A stretch of DNA of 64,000 nucleotides from Cavia porcellus (lineage: Eukaryota; Chordata; Mammalia; Rodentia; Caviidae), in NCBI RefSeq assembly GCF_034190915.1, contig NW_026947484.1:211370657-211434656 (forward strand), given 5' to 3'. The notes under the pieces were generated by a model. It saw only the letters and a list, made by a program, of their open reading frames with translations, did not search any database and had not been told where the DNA came from. A program made the position numbers and the translations under genes. Of the stretch, positions 1 to 12,172 are shown piece by piece. How positions within the stretch are numbered: the first letter of the stretch is position 1; each line of letters starts with the position of its first letter.

Positions 1-150
1 CTGCTGCTGTTTTAGCTACATATTTCTTGGTATATCAGCATGGACCTTAGGCTAGTTCTCCTGCAGGATCTGGGATTCCTGTGTACCATAATGCAACATT
101 TGAGTTCTTGATCAGTTGTACCAGGAGAAAAGAGAACCCCCTCCCTTTTC

Positions 151-187
151 TGTGCACACAAACACACACACACACACACACACACAC
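151..187 (+). repeat. (CA)n microsatellite
   Basis: CACACA-type repeat of about 15 units. The rest of 1-770 shows no feature that I recognise. Confidence 0.8.
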
Positions 188-770
188 TAACCGTGTTTTG
201 GTGAGGGCAGGGCCAAACTGTCTTGGGCTTGTCTATCTTTGAAGGGTATGAAATGACCCTAAATGGCCCTTGCTAATCATATGGGGTGAATGAATGTGAA
301 GCCATTTATAACACCTACTCTACAGGAAGTATGGATATGTATGCTTTCACAAAGCCTGCAGGCAGTTAATTCAGTATTCTATACCACTAAATTTGAGACC
401 TCTACTATCCTCCCCAATTGAAGACTTGAAAATAGGAAGGGAGAAAACTGTTGTCACCTTATTTTCCAGTGGAACAAAGTTCTGCCATTTGTTTTAACTT
501 GCCTTCAGCCTATCGTTGCTGAAGAGGCTAAAGTTTTGGTTACCTTTGGGTTAAGGCTCCAAGGAAAATTAATTCCCCCATTTAGCCAGCCATGTAAAAT
601 AAATACAGCTGATTTTAATGTCCTAGCAGTTGGAGATCCATCCTTTGTGTGCTTTTTGGCAAATGAGACAACTACCACTCAGGGTATACTGATGAAAAGA
701 AGTATTTTAAGTTTTTGCAATATTGTATCCAACAGTTCCATTTATCTTAACACTTACAAAAACAAAAATA

Positions 771-1197
771 GGGCCGGGGATTTAGCTCAGTTGCATAAGT
801 GCCTGCCTGGCAAGCGCAAGGTTGTGAGTTTGATCCCCAGTACCAAAAAATAAAAACTTCAGAGCAGAGCAGCATAACATAGTTGTAAAGGTATATGGTG
901 CTTTATTCTTGGACAAATCTTTCAAACTTCCATTTAGTGCTCATTTACTCATGTTAAAAACTAGAGAGGGGGGCTGGGGATTTAGCTCAGCGGCATTAGC
1001 ACCTGCCTTGCAGGCAGTGGTGAGTTCGATCCCTGGTACTGATAAAAATGAACAAAAAAACTAGAAGGGGCTGGGCATGATGGCGCACACCTGTAATCTC
1101 AGCTCTGAGGAGGCTAAGAGGATCACCATGAGTTCAAGGCCAGCCCAAACTGCATAGGGAGATCTTGTCTCAACCCCCTCCCTACCAAAAAAAAAAT
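771..1197 (+). repeat. SINE cluster: two ID elements and one B1
   Basis: An older ID (771-850), a young ID (970-1060) and a B1 (1069-1197) are all forward. The IDs show GATTTAGCTCAG (A box) and GAGTT(C/T)GATCCC (B box) and end in A-rich tails. The following 1198-2220 holds nothing that I recognise. Confidence 0.85.
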
Positions 1198-2220
1198 GGA
1201 GATAGGAAGTTTTATTTGTTGGAGAATAGAGAACTCTATAGTGTTATGAACAACTAGAAAAGGTGACACATAATATGCCAGAAAAGGAGAAGGCTATTAA
1301 TGTAATAAAGATGTAGTAAAGCTTTCTTTAGCTGTTTGTATACAAGAGATTAGAGTGGAATCGTTCGTGAGGTCTCTTCCATATGAATGTATAAAAATGT
1401 AGATTCCCTCTCTGTAAATCAAGTGCTGCTTTTAAATCTTGCTAAATTGTCTTCCCCTTCCTTTCAGGCCCAATCTGTATAAAATTAGTTTAATCTTAAC
1501 CCATATACATATTATCATAAAAGCAAACCACTGACTGTGGCACAAATTGTTTGTAAACTCCAATTATTATTGTTTTTTCATTTTAATATTTTGAACTTTG
1601 AATGACTGCGTATGTTTTATTTTGGTAATGTTCTTTCTTCTACATCTTAGAATCTAGAAAGGAGAAAAACATTTCCAAAAAAAGAAAAAAGAACATTCCG
1701 TGGACAGTAGTTTCAAGTTACCCATATTGCACATCAGTTTCTGTTTGTGCCATCAAGAGTTTAAATAAGTGTTGCTATGAATTCTTTTAATTTTGTAGAT
1801 GGTAGTATTTTTTATAGACTAGCGAGTCCTTTCTAAGAAGTATAAATTTGTAATAAAACCCAGAGTACTTGCAGTCAGTCAGTTAAGGTTTTTAGATGCA
1901 GCTGTGTTGGTTTTTATTAAGTATTTGTGCTTTACTAGAAAACTAGTGTTATTGAAATCAATGAAAGTAACACTTGAAAACTATGATAATTTGTAATTTT
2001 GTTTTTACTTTATGTTCTTCAATTCTAATACAGTACAAAGGATTTTTTTCCTTTAGTTTCAGTTATTGATAGTGACCCCAAGCCAATGTTTTTGGATGGT
2101 ATTTTGGCGCCATCTGCTGTTATGTAACATGGTAGACCAAGTACTGTGGTAAAATTTGTAGGTAGTAAATTCAAATATGTATTACTGTCTTGTCCAGATG
2201 AACACAAAAATTTAATTTTT

Positions 2221-2330
2221 TTGAGACAGGGTCTCACAACGTAGTACAGGCTAACCTTGAACTCAGGCAGTCCTCCTGCCTCAGCCTCCCCACTGCTAGG
2301 ATTACAGGTATACGCCACCGTGCCCAGCTA
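2221..2330 (-). repeat. B1 SINE
   Basis: Reverse B1 starting TTGAGACAGGGTCTC with CTGCCTCAGCCTCC and GGATTACAGG. The next 1.3 kb (2331-3690) shows no recognised element. Confidence 0.85.
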
Positions 2331-3689
2331 AAAACTGAATTTTTAAAATTGCAGTATCTGCCTTACAACTTTATATTCCCAGCTGCCAAGGTCATCATCT
2401 TGTAATTTTGGTAGTTCGTATGTAATAGTACTGTCGTCTCTGCTACTCTTACATCTTTATTCAATTCTTTTGAATTCCTGAAGACTTCCTTCTCTAGCTA
2501 TAGTGTGCCTCTTCCATGACACAGGCTCATGATACCAGTTCCCTGGATTCTTTACTAACCTCTGCTATTCTGTTTTTTAATGTCATTTCTCTTTGAATAC
2601 CTAGTTTCTTATTCTTCATGGTGTGTCTGTATCTTACCCCAGCCCCTATCTTAGTCTTCTATAAGATCTCAGCCTGTAATTCTAAACTACATTTACTTTT
2701 TAAAAGGCTTTTCTATAGCTGCTTATATAAATTACTTGCATTCAAGTGTAGCATCTTATTTTATATTCATAGTCTTTGTCTCATCTGTTTCTGTGTCTAG
2801 TGTAGCAACGTGTGTTTGGGAATATAAAAATACTGTTTTCATTATTTCTATGTATGTCTTTCCTCTTCAAATAAATGGGGTGTTCTTTGTTAATTGGAGT
2901 GGGTTTTTAAATCTTCAGAAAATAAATATGCATGCACTGTAGTGTGCAGACTTGGAAATGTTTCCTTAGTGTGTGAAGGAATCAGTTCAGAGCAGTGAAT
3001 GTTGAGATGAATTTCCGTAAACTAAACGGATACCTCTTTTGGTCACTAATAGCTTATCCCATTTAAACCTTGTCCAGTAATTTCTGCAGTAGTGGTCTAC
3101 TTATCTCTCTACCCATCTCGTTATATAACTTTAACTCATTCTAAATTTTTATAAAAATTCTATTCAGGTTTTTTCAACTTAGATGATATAGTATGTAGTC
3201 AACAGCCTCTTCTGTATGATGAGGACATTATGTTTTGTTTTTTGTATTTTTTTTTTCAATTCTGGAAACATCTCTAGACATTATGGTTTTACCACTATAT
3301 TGGTTAAGTTCTACATCTTTATTATCAAGATGGACAAAGTATAATATCCTAGTGATGAAGTTTTCTTCAGTGATCTGTGTGTACATTTTCATTTTAGAAA
3401 TTTAAAATACAATACTTACCTTGTTAATATGGATGGATATGTTACCTCCTTAGTTCCTGAGTATGTGCTAGAATTGTGTATCTTTCTGAAGTAGCTAATA
3501 CCGTTATTTTCCCTGGGCCACTCAAAAGGGATCATTGTTAACTGTGATGATGGGTTTTTTTAATAGATAGCACTTGTTGCTTTTAGTGTGAGTTGTTCCA
3601 AGCTCCCTGTTAATTGACTACCATCTTTTCCCAAATTAGTTCATTCCTGGAGTCCTATTCAAATCTGAACCTGCTTTAAATTGTTTGTC

Positions 3690-3898
3690 TTCCTGGGGTA
3701 TAGTTAAGTGGCATAGCACCTGCCTGGCAAGCATGAGATTGTGAGTTCAATTCCTGGTACAAAAAAAAAGAAACCCAGGGGCTGGGGATTTAGCTCAGCG
3801 GCGTAAGCGCCTGCCTTGCAAGCAGGCAGTCGTGAGTTCGATCCCTGGTACCGATAAAAAGGAAAAAGACCAAAAAAAAAGTTAAAAAAAAAAAACCC
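3690..3898 (+). repeat. Two ID elements in tandem
   Basis: An older ID (3690-3771) is followed by a young ID (3779-3898) with the full CGATAAAAAGGAAAAAGAC tail and a long A-run. Confidence 0.85.
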
Positions 3899-4481
3899 AC
3901 AACTCTTTGTCTTGAGACTTAACCTTGGTTGCTTTTCTGAGATGACTCTTAATTGGCTGATCCTGTCTTCCTGTTTTTATATTTACTTCTTTTTGTTTTA
4001 TTGACTACGTCCTGAAGTAACTTCCTAAAAAAGATGATATAGGAGAATAACTTTGTATGCCAGAGAGTGGTTGTCTTCCAGTTTTAATGAAGAGATTTGA
4101 CCCACTGCTGTTGACCTATGATGGGTGCTGTTGTTTGAGATCCGTGTGTCACTGTTCTCCTGTGCTGTACTCAGATTTTCAGAGTTGAATGGTTTTCCAC
4201 AGTTGTGAGGAAATTTGACAGCTGCTACTCTGCTGAAGGTCTGTCCCCTACTTTACCAGCAGTACCTTCTTTCACGTCGCTTCATCAGCAGCATTCTTTT
4301 ATTTTTGTATCTTACATAAGTCTCTGAATTTGCTCATGCACTAGTCCACATCCTGTTTTCTTTATTGTAGTGCTTTATAACTTCTTGTTTTCCTACTAAT
4401 AATGTAAGGAATTTTGGACTTAAAATGAATCTGTCTTAATCTGGCATTTCCCTTCATGTTTTTTTCTTTCCATTTTCTTTT

Positions 4482-4595
4482 TGTTGTTGTTGTTGTTGTT
4501 GTTGTTTGTTTTGGGGGTTTTTTTGGTACTGCAAATCAAACTCAGGACCTTGTACTTGTCAGCAGGTACAGCGCCACAGAGCTGTATCCCCAGCA
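4482..4595 (-). repeat. (GTT)n and reverse ID element
   Basis: (GTT)n at 4482-4508 is continuous with the tail side of a reverse ID (4522-4595, GGTACTGCAAATCAAACTC, CTGTATCCCCAGC). The microsatellite probably grew from the SINE tail. Confidence 0.7.
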
Positions 4596-5482
4596 AGTTT
4601 TTATTTTTCAGAGTTTGAAATTGAAATGTACTAAGAAAGCAGTTTGAATAATTGGATTTCTAACAATGCTATTTTAGTGATTTCACTATACCAGAATGTG
4701 ATTCTTGTTTTTATGTTGTTTCCTAGGTAATAGGAGTGTGTATGTGTGAGTCTGTCTGTAGCTGTCCAGTAGTTAATGGCAATGGCAGGGTTAAATGAGT
4801 GAGCCAGAATGTTTTTGCTGTGTTTTGGTTTTTTCCTGTTCCCACCACCCTGATCCAGGCCTTCTGGTGGTTGCTGTTGGGGAAAGAACCTTCTTGTTGC
4901 ACCCTTATTTCCTGTATTACACATATTGCTGGCTTAGTCTTCTGTTAACAAAATTTTTGATAAATGTTAACACTTAAGGAAGACTTTCAGTTTTCCCTCT
5001 CTCTTTTCCTTTCAGTAACAATAATAACCAATCCTTTTACCTTGGCAAAGATTTTTCATGAGGCTCCTGTGGTTTTCATAAGTGTAATCCTGCTCCAACA
5101 CATTCTGGGAACTATATTACTGCAAATTCTTACTCTTCCCCACCTTACTGAATCAAAAATTACAGAGGTGGAGCCCAGCAATCTGGCTTTCCAAAGTTGT
5201 CATTTAATTCTCTTGATCTGCTGGCCCGGTCTCCCTTCATTTTGCAGGTGAAGAAGTGAGATCTAGAAAAATTACTTGTTCAAGCAAAGTCATACAACTA
5301 AGTAGAATTTTCTGATGTTTCACAAGTTGTATTGGAAAAGACTCAGAAATGAGAAAGTTGTAAAAGGCCTTAAAGAGAGTGTGAAGTTTGACTGGACACT
5401 GAATGATAACATTTTTTAAAAAGATGATTGTTCTACAAAGGAATCCTGTAGTGAATTGAGACAGATACAAATGTGTATGAGA

Positions 5483-5690
5483 CCCAGATGTAGTGGTGTA
5501 CACTTGTACTTGCAGTACTTTGAGAGCTGAGACAGGAGGATCACAAATTCAAGTTCCACCTAGGCAGTTTAATAAAACCTCTCAATTTTTTTTTTTTTTT
5601 GTCTTTTTCGTTTTTATCGGTACCAGGGATCAAACTCATGACTGCCTGCTTGCAAGGCACTTATGCCGCTGAGCTAAATCCCCAGCCCCA
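5483..5690. repeat. Degraded B1 and a young reverse ID
   Basis: A forward B1 remnant (5483-5583) is followed by a reverse young ID (5586-5690). The direct repeat AAACCTCTCAATTTTT at both ends of the ID is its target-site duplication. Confidence 0.8.
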
Positions 5691-6023
5691 AACCTCTCAA
5701 TTTTTAAAAAGGAACTAGAGGTGTACCTCATTGGTAGAGCAACCTTGGGTGTGACCACCAATATCACTAAATTCTTATGTTTGTGTAAATGTAAAAATCT
5801 ATAATATGCCTTAGGAACACAATAGGCAAGTTGAACAGATAACCAGTTCTTCCTTTTTTTAAGAGTACAGCAATATATAAAATAACTTTTACCGTGCCTG
5901 GTAGGTTTATAAAGTGTTATTTGCACATTATTGTTGGCTAGTGTTACTGATTTGTTTTTATGTGTTGATTTGTTTGAGTTTTGTGTGTGTGTTTGGATTT
6001 TTTGTTTTGTTTCATTTTGTTTT

Positions 6024-6166
6024 TGAGACCCCTACGGTCTCACTGTGTAGTTCAGGCTGGCCTTGGACTCACTATGTAGCCCAGGTTGGCCTCAAACTCA
6101 AGGTGATCCACCTGTCTCAGCCTCCCAAATGCTGGGGTCACAGGCCTATGCCGCTACAACTGGCTA
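6024..6166 (-). repeat. B1 SINE
   Basis: Reverse B1 with the duplicated right part (GTTCAGGCTGGCCTTG... then CCAGGTTGGCCTCAAACTC). Confidence 0.85.
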
Positions 6167-6340
6167 GAACAGAATTTTTAAGATTGGATTCCTGGGTCAA
6201 ATTCCAGTCATCACTTGCTATTTGATTTCCAAAAAGTTAATCTCTCCTAAACCTCAGTTTTCATATTTATATAAAATGGGAATAATAATATTAACCATAT
6301 AGGTTGGTAGTAGGATTAAACAAGAAAAGTATGCTGTTTG
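6167..6340 (+). repeat. MIR
   Basis: The core resembles MIR: TTCCTGGGTCAAATTCCAGT, then AACCTCAGTTTTCATAT and AAATGGGAATAATAATATTA, ending in a GGATTAAA-type motif. Confidence 0.65.
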
Positions 6341-6370
6341 AAAGTATGCCTGTTTGAAAATAAGTACTTT

Positions 6371-6455
6371 TGGGCTGGAGATATATTATGCTTAGTGGCA
6401 CAGTGGCTGCCTGGCAAGAGGAAAGTTGTGAGTTCAATTCCCAGTACCCAAAAAA
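6371..6455 (+). repeat. ID element
   Basis: Older forward ID flanked by AAATAAGTACTT on both sides (target-site duplication). Confidence 0.8.
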
Positions 6456-6574
6456 AGAAAAAGAAAATAAGTACTTCTGATGTCTGTTAGGCAGTCACGG
6501 TAACACAAGTCTGTCATCCCAGCACTCAGGATGACTTTCATAGTCATTTGTAAAAATGAAAAATCAAAGCACCT

Positions 6575-9115
6575 AATTGTTTTTCTAAGAGTAGGAAATG
6601 TTAATGAAAAGAATCTTCTGAGGGACAGAAGGGGACTCAGAATGTGGGTTGGCCATCAACACGACTTCTCAAAGGTATTCATTGAGCAAAGCCATGACAT
6701 GCGGCAGGCTGAAGATGAGAATTAATAAAATTACAAGTAATATTGCTCTAGTGGCAGATCATTAGATGGGTGTGAGGTGGGACAAAACTGTGGCCAACCA
6801 GTGAGTATACAACAAGTAGAGCCACTAGGGTAATAATGATTAAATGGCAGGCACACATGGCATGAATGAGGACTTTCCTGGAAGGGGCGGTTAAGGAGCT
6901 TTGGTCCTCCACCAAGGTAATGGACGCCTACTTAGAACATCAGTACTGCAGTTCATCCCTAGGAAGTGTGTGGCTGAGAAGCCTGGCCCTCGGTGAATGC
7001 ACCTCCAGCCACAGTTGTCCTCTGCATTAACCTCTGTAGGCAGCCCTGCCTGACTGCCTTCAATATTTTTACCTAACTTAGCAATCTGTAATATCCTCCT
7101 CTGAAGAACTACCCCTAACTGCTGTGAGGGGACAAGAATGGAAGTCCAGTCTGGCTACTTCCAACTGAACAAGGTTGTAGTTGTGATTGGCAGTCAGAGA
7201 CACCAGGTATTTTTGTCTTAGGTAGATGTACAGTTTTAAATGTGTACATCTACCCAAGGCCACTGAAACTGTTAAAGTGTGCATGGGCCAAATAATAAAA
7301 TCAATGGGATAATTATGAATATAGCCAACAAGGTTTTCCACCAGGAGGAGCCAGTTACAGCTTTCCATAAAGAGGATAAGGAGACAGTCCCAGGAATTTT
7401 AGATACGATATGTCATTAACCTATCATCTGATATCTTGAACAGCTATTGAGATAATAGCAGAAAGATCAGGAATGTACACACAGCATTCAGCTTTTATAA
7501 TTGCACAAGTATCCCCTTGTGCTACTGTTACAAAGTCTAACGCCATGTGACTTTGGAGGAAGGCCTGCCTCGTTAATTTTATTTCCTTCAGGAGAAGAGG
7601 GACCAGCCACAGTGTCGTTCAGGCCCATTGAGTTTACGTGAGGCCTCCACGTGTTGCATGACATCCTTTAAGCCGAGGGAAGGGATAAAGATAGACACCA
7701 CATGATCCTGCCAGTGAAATGTACTTCTGGACCACATCAATGCTATAGTTGGGACAAGTTAGCAAGTTTGTCAGTACTTTTGACACTTCTGCTTTGTAAC
7801 CATGTAAGTCCCATTGTGTGTCTTCTTATTCATCCAGTGAGTAGCAAGGGCCACAAATTGCTTCCATGGGACCAGTGAGTGCCCTTGGATGGGGCTTCCC
7901 ATCTAATTCTGGTGCAAACCAGTCTTCAGCCTATAAAGTTATTGTGTGTATACATTGTTCAAGAGTGTCCATTCCAAGTAAGTAGTAGCGTTAGGCCAAT
8001 AGGAATAATTTTTCTTTCCCCTATATAAGGGGGACTTTCTACTAAAATGTCCTATAATAAGGGTTAACCATAGATAATCATCCCTATCTGAAAGTAGTCA
8101 TCTCAATATCTGTGGTTGTTGACTCAGGAGAAGATAGGACCCTTACTTTTATTTAATAGGGGTCCTACCAGAGCCTTTAAAGAGGCTTCAGTGGCATTGT
8201 TAGAAAAATTTCCATTATATCCAGGATTGTTAAGAGTATAGTTTATAGGCCTCTGAGCTACCTTGTAATGGTGAGCTAAACTGTGAACCATTGAACTCTT
8301 TTGTGACTCACCAGTTAGTCTTGTAGTTCATTCCAGTCATCTTGAAGAGTCGGGGATATACCCACCATGGAAGTCCAGAGGTACTGGACAAGGTGAGCAG
8401 GCCACATACCCAGCAAGATGTTTGTTGTAATGACTCTGCAAGTTCTTTAGCCCACTTTAGAAAGAAATTGCATTTTCTTTAAGTAGTAAAGTGATTAGAG
8501 GAAGAGCTAAGAGGAACATCTTAGATTACTTGTCTGAAGACTGTTTTTTTCTTGAACAAGAATTTTAAGTCTTCTGTAGGTTTGCAAGAGTATTCTGAGG
8601 ATGGTTGCTCACACTGTGCGACAGTCTCTGGTTCCCAGGACTGGAGTCAGGTGTGTGTCCAGGAGTCCAGGCCTACTGCCTTGACAGCTGATGGAGTTGA
8701 CAGGATCACAGTGTATGGTCCTTGGCAAGTTGGTCCTCTATCCAATTATCTCAATGAAAGGCCTCCAGATAATGTAGGGGAATGAAATTCCCAACCTACT
8801 AGATGCCCAGCATGCCAAGTTCACATTCTCTAAAATTGAGGACTGAATTCTAGGAACAACAGAGTATAAGAGTAGGAAGAATTTATTGAGAGAAAGAACA
8901 CTTATAAGAGGGACAGAAGGGGCACAGAAGCTGGGCGTGGTGGCACATGCCTGTAATCCTAACACTCAGGAGGCTGAGGCAGGAAGATCACTGCAAATTC
9001 AAGACCAATCTGGGCTACAAAGTGAACTCAAGGCCAATCTGAACTACATGGTGAGACCCTGTCTCTAAAAGACCAAAGGCGGGGGAGGGGGCAGAAAGTG
9101 GCTAGGCACCCAGTA
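6575..9115 (-). mobile_element. Degenerate LTR retroelement remnant, antisense, with env-like internal part
   Basis: Related LTR-like pieces lie at 6583-6664 and 8868-9112. They share GGGACAGAAGGGG and a segment which on the minus strand reads CAATAAATTCTTC, a poly(A) signal. The second piece is split by a B1 (8930-9083). Between them lie about 2.2 kb that match no SINE. On the minus strand a short stretch at 8401-8415 reads CWVCG, like the cysteine motif of retroviral surface subunits. Stops and frame breaks are frequent, so nothing intact remains. Assignment to an ERV class is not possible by eye. Confidence 0.5.
8930..9083 (+). repeat. B1 SINE inside the LTR remnant
   Basis: Full-length forward B1 starting GCTGGGCGTGGTGGCACATG with the duplicated internal segment, inserted into the LTR piece at 8868-9112. 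Confidence 0.85.
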
Positions 9116-9282
9116 CCTAGTTTTAAGTTAAATAATTAATAGCGAAAACTAGAAATTTTTAAATATTATTAGTGATTGATAAGATTTTGAATTATTTTGT
9201 TTTCTTGTTCAGATTTTCTAAGTGAATATACTTCTGTATTAGAAAAAAAGATGCATACTTTAAAACTCACAGGCTTGTTTTT

Positions 9283-9425
9283 GTTTTGGATACAGGTTTT
9301 TGTTACGTAGTTCAGACTGCCCTCGAACTCACTATGTGGTCAGGCTGGCCTCATACTCAAAGTGATCCTTCTGCTTCAGCCTCCAAAGTGCTGGAATTAT
9401 AGGCATGCGCCTCCATGCCCAGCCT
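9283..9425 (-). repeat. B1 SINE
   Basis: Reverse B1 with CTTCAGCCTCCAAAGTGCTG and GGCATGCGCCTCCATGCCC. Confidence 0.85.
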
Positions 9426-9689
9426 GAAATAATTTTATAGTCTTCCACAATGACTACCTGTGCTTTAAGGGACACAGTGGGTTTTTGTTTTGTTCTTTAC
9501 TTAATACTGTTTTTTTGCTTTTCAAGAACCATCTTAAATACCTATCATGAGTAGTATTTTATAAAATGACATTACTTCTGCCCTGGAGAGTGTTTAGAAG
9601 ATTAAATTAAATACAATTTTTAAAGCTTCTAGCTGGGATTTGAAACATTTTATGTGCAGTTTCCTAATTTTCATTGTTCTGTCTGTTAT

Positions 9690-10150
9690 AATAATGGCTA
9701 ACATTAGCATGTTTTCTCTGCCAGGTAGTATATTGCTGCTATTACTTAATCATTGCAGTAATTTTATTAGGTAGGTACCATGTCTCCATTTATGAACTGC
9801 AAATCAGGAGTGAGGTTAAGGAATTTATAGCTAGGTGTGGTGGCACTTGCCTGTGATCCCAGCACTCTTGGGAGGCTGAGGCAGAAGGAGCACAAGGTCT
9901 AGGCCAGTGGAACCGTGTCTCAGAAGAAAAGTGTGTGAAGCTCTGGAGCTTGACAGTCTTGAGTTCAGATTGTGTCTTTGCTGCTGAATGTTGTGAGCAA
10001 ATTACTTAACCTTCTGTACCTGGTTTCCTCACTGTGAAACAGGAAGCATAAGGTGTTCCTCAGAGCTAATGGGAGGACTCACTGAGTGCACGCAGTGTAA
10101 AACACTTGTAACAGTAGTGCCTGTACATAACACATTTCCAGCAAACGGCC
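9690..10150. repeat. Two MIR copies around a B1
   Basis: A reverse MIR lies at 9690-9828 (TAGGTAGGTACCATG, CTCCATTTATGAACTGC). A degraded B1 follows at 9830-9936 (+). A forward MIR lies at 9937-10150 (AGCAAATTACTTAACCTTCT, GTTTCCTCACTGTGAAAC, CAGTAGTGCCTGTACATAA). Confidence 0.6.
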
Positions 10151-10639
10151 AGGACACTGTGTTGGTAATGATCCAATTGTTTCACCTACAGTCACTGTTG
10201 CCAGCATTTGTACTGATTATGTAATAAACATTAAAGACACCCAAATTACTGTATAGTGAAAAATAACATTTTACATAGAGTGGCTTTAAAGTTTCACTAC
10301 TTTCTCCTAGGTTTCTAACCTTTATCATTTCAGTAGGTCTTGAGTGCCCATCAATAAAACTGACTACACATCTTTCCTGTTGTTCTGTAAAAATATTACT
10401 AGAAATCACATTGCAGTCCAGGCAGTTACAGTTTTAACTGTGAGACAAAGAAAAAGAATTGTAAGACCTCGTGCCTCCCCACACCGTCTAGTGCACCTCT
10501 CTTTTTCTTTTCTTTCTTTCACTCATTCATTCTTTCAATAAATAGTTGTTTCTTAGTGTAATTAACAAAGGTTAATATGGGTTAAAGTTGGAAATATTTA
10601 AAATTGATGAGAGTTACTAACTTTAAAAATAACTTTTTC

Positions 10640-11005
10640 AGCAAGGGATATAACTCAGCAGCACGGTGCCTGCGTGGCAAGTACAAGGTCGTGAGTTTGA
10701 TTCCTGGTATCTAAATAAATAACTTTTTCTTATTCACTGAAATAGAAAAGAATGTTGTACTCATGAACTTTGACACTTAGGAAATAATGAATATGCAAAA
10801 CTGTATGAACAAATGTGAAAATAAAAGAATTTCTAAATGTTTAACTTGAGGAATGGTGTTACTATCTTGGGGGAGTTGTTTGGTTTTGGTTTTTCTGTGA
10901 CAGGGTTTCACTCTAGCTCACGCTGGCCTTGATCTCACAGTGATCCTCCTGCCTCAACCTCCTGAGGGATGAGATTACAGGCATGCACCACCATGCCTGG
11001 CTAAT
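10640..11005. repeat. ID element and B1
   Basis: Forward ID (10640-10715), flanked by AAATAACTTTTTC on both sides, and a reverse B1 (10895-11005). Confidence 0.8.
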
Positions 11006-11115
11006 GTGCCATTTTAGAAAGAGACTATTTTACACTCCTTTTTCCGAAAGCCATGGGGGGTGGATGTCTTTGGGGTAGCAGAATGTTACATATATTAGAA
11101 AAGAATAAAAATAAG

Positions 11116-11317
11116 GGCCGGGGATTGGGGCTGAGGATTTAGCTCAGCGGCATAAGCACCTGCCTGGCAAGCAGGCGTTCGTGAGTTCAATCCCCGGTAC
11201 CAATAAAAAGAGAAAAAAGACAAAAAAAAATAATAATAATAATAATAAGGGCCGGGGATTTAGCTCAGCATCGTAAGCACTTAGGTTGTGAGTTTGATCC
11301 CTGGTACAAAAAAAATA
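11116..11317 (+). repeat. Nested ID elements
   Basis: A young ID with (AAT)n tail is inserted into the head of an older ID. AATAAGGGCCGGGGATT is repeated on both sides of the young copy. The older copy is itself flanked by GAATAAAAATAAG (11103-11115 and 11318-11330). Confidence 0.85.
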
Positions 11318-12029
11318 GAATAAAAATAAGCTATTTCCAAGGGAGTTAACCCTTAAATTAGTAGTTGTGAAAAAATTCAGAGATTTTATTTTTCATCGAG
11401 CTGAAGCTGTGAAATTTTGTCAGTTCTGGGATGCACAGACTTTTTACATGCAGTATTGATAATTTTGACATTGATATAAATCATTTTATGATTTATGACT
11501 TTCTGATGGCACATCTTGCATGAAATATCAAAATTGTGCCATGTGTAAGTGATGATGATCTATGCTTTTTGACTATTTTGTTCCTACTGTAATGTGTTTT
11601 CAGAGTGACAGAGTTTTGTAATTTTTGTCTCCAACCAGAGGACACTAGCCTGAGATCGATGTAAGTGGTAACTTGGTTCACAAACTTGGTTCTTTCTGCA
11701 GTTCTGGTTGCAAACCAAATTGGACAAGAACCAAATCAGATTCAATGTTAGGTTCAGTATTAACATGATAGTGAAATTTAATTCAATTCTCATCCAGTTT
11801 GACTGGCAACCAGAATCATGGAGAGAAATGAGTTAGTGAACCAAGGCACCATTATATTTAGGTTTATGTTGAGCATCTCTACGTGAATGTCCACAGATCC
11901 TTTAAAACTCAAAATCTAAACCTTAATTGATTTCTTTTCATTCTCTTGTTCTTAGCCTATAGAGCTCCTTGCCTTAGGTACATGGCTCCACTATCCGCTA
12001 GATTGCCCAAATCTTTCTTTCTTTCTTTC

Positions 12030-12172
12030 TTTTTTGAGACAAAGTCTCACCTTGTAGTGCAAGCTGACCTTGAACTCATTTTGTAGCCCAGATTGGCCTC
12101 AAACTTGCTACAATCCTCCTGCCTTGGTTTCCTGACTGCTGACTGGGATTACAGGCATGCGCCACAACACCC
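12030..12172 (-). repeat. B1 SINE
   Basis: Reverse B1 after a TTTC-rich tail. The following 12173-13187 shows no recognised element. Confidence 0.85.

Noticed and set aside
3779..3898. ID elements as true tRNA genes
   Set aside because: They have A and B boxes but no good cloverleaf, an extra tail, A-runs and target-site duplications. They are SINEs.
7078..7368. Minus-strand open frame of 96 codons in the LTR remnant
   Set aside because: It could be a transmembrane-subunit relic, but I see no motif that supports it, so it is not called as a gene.
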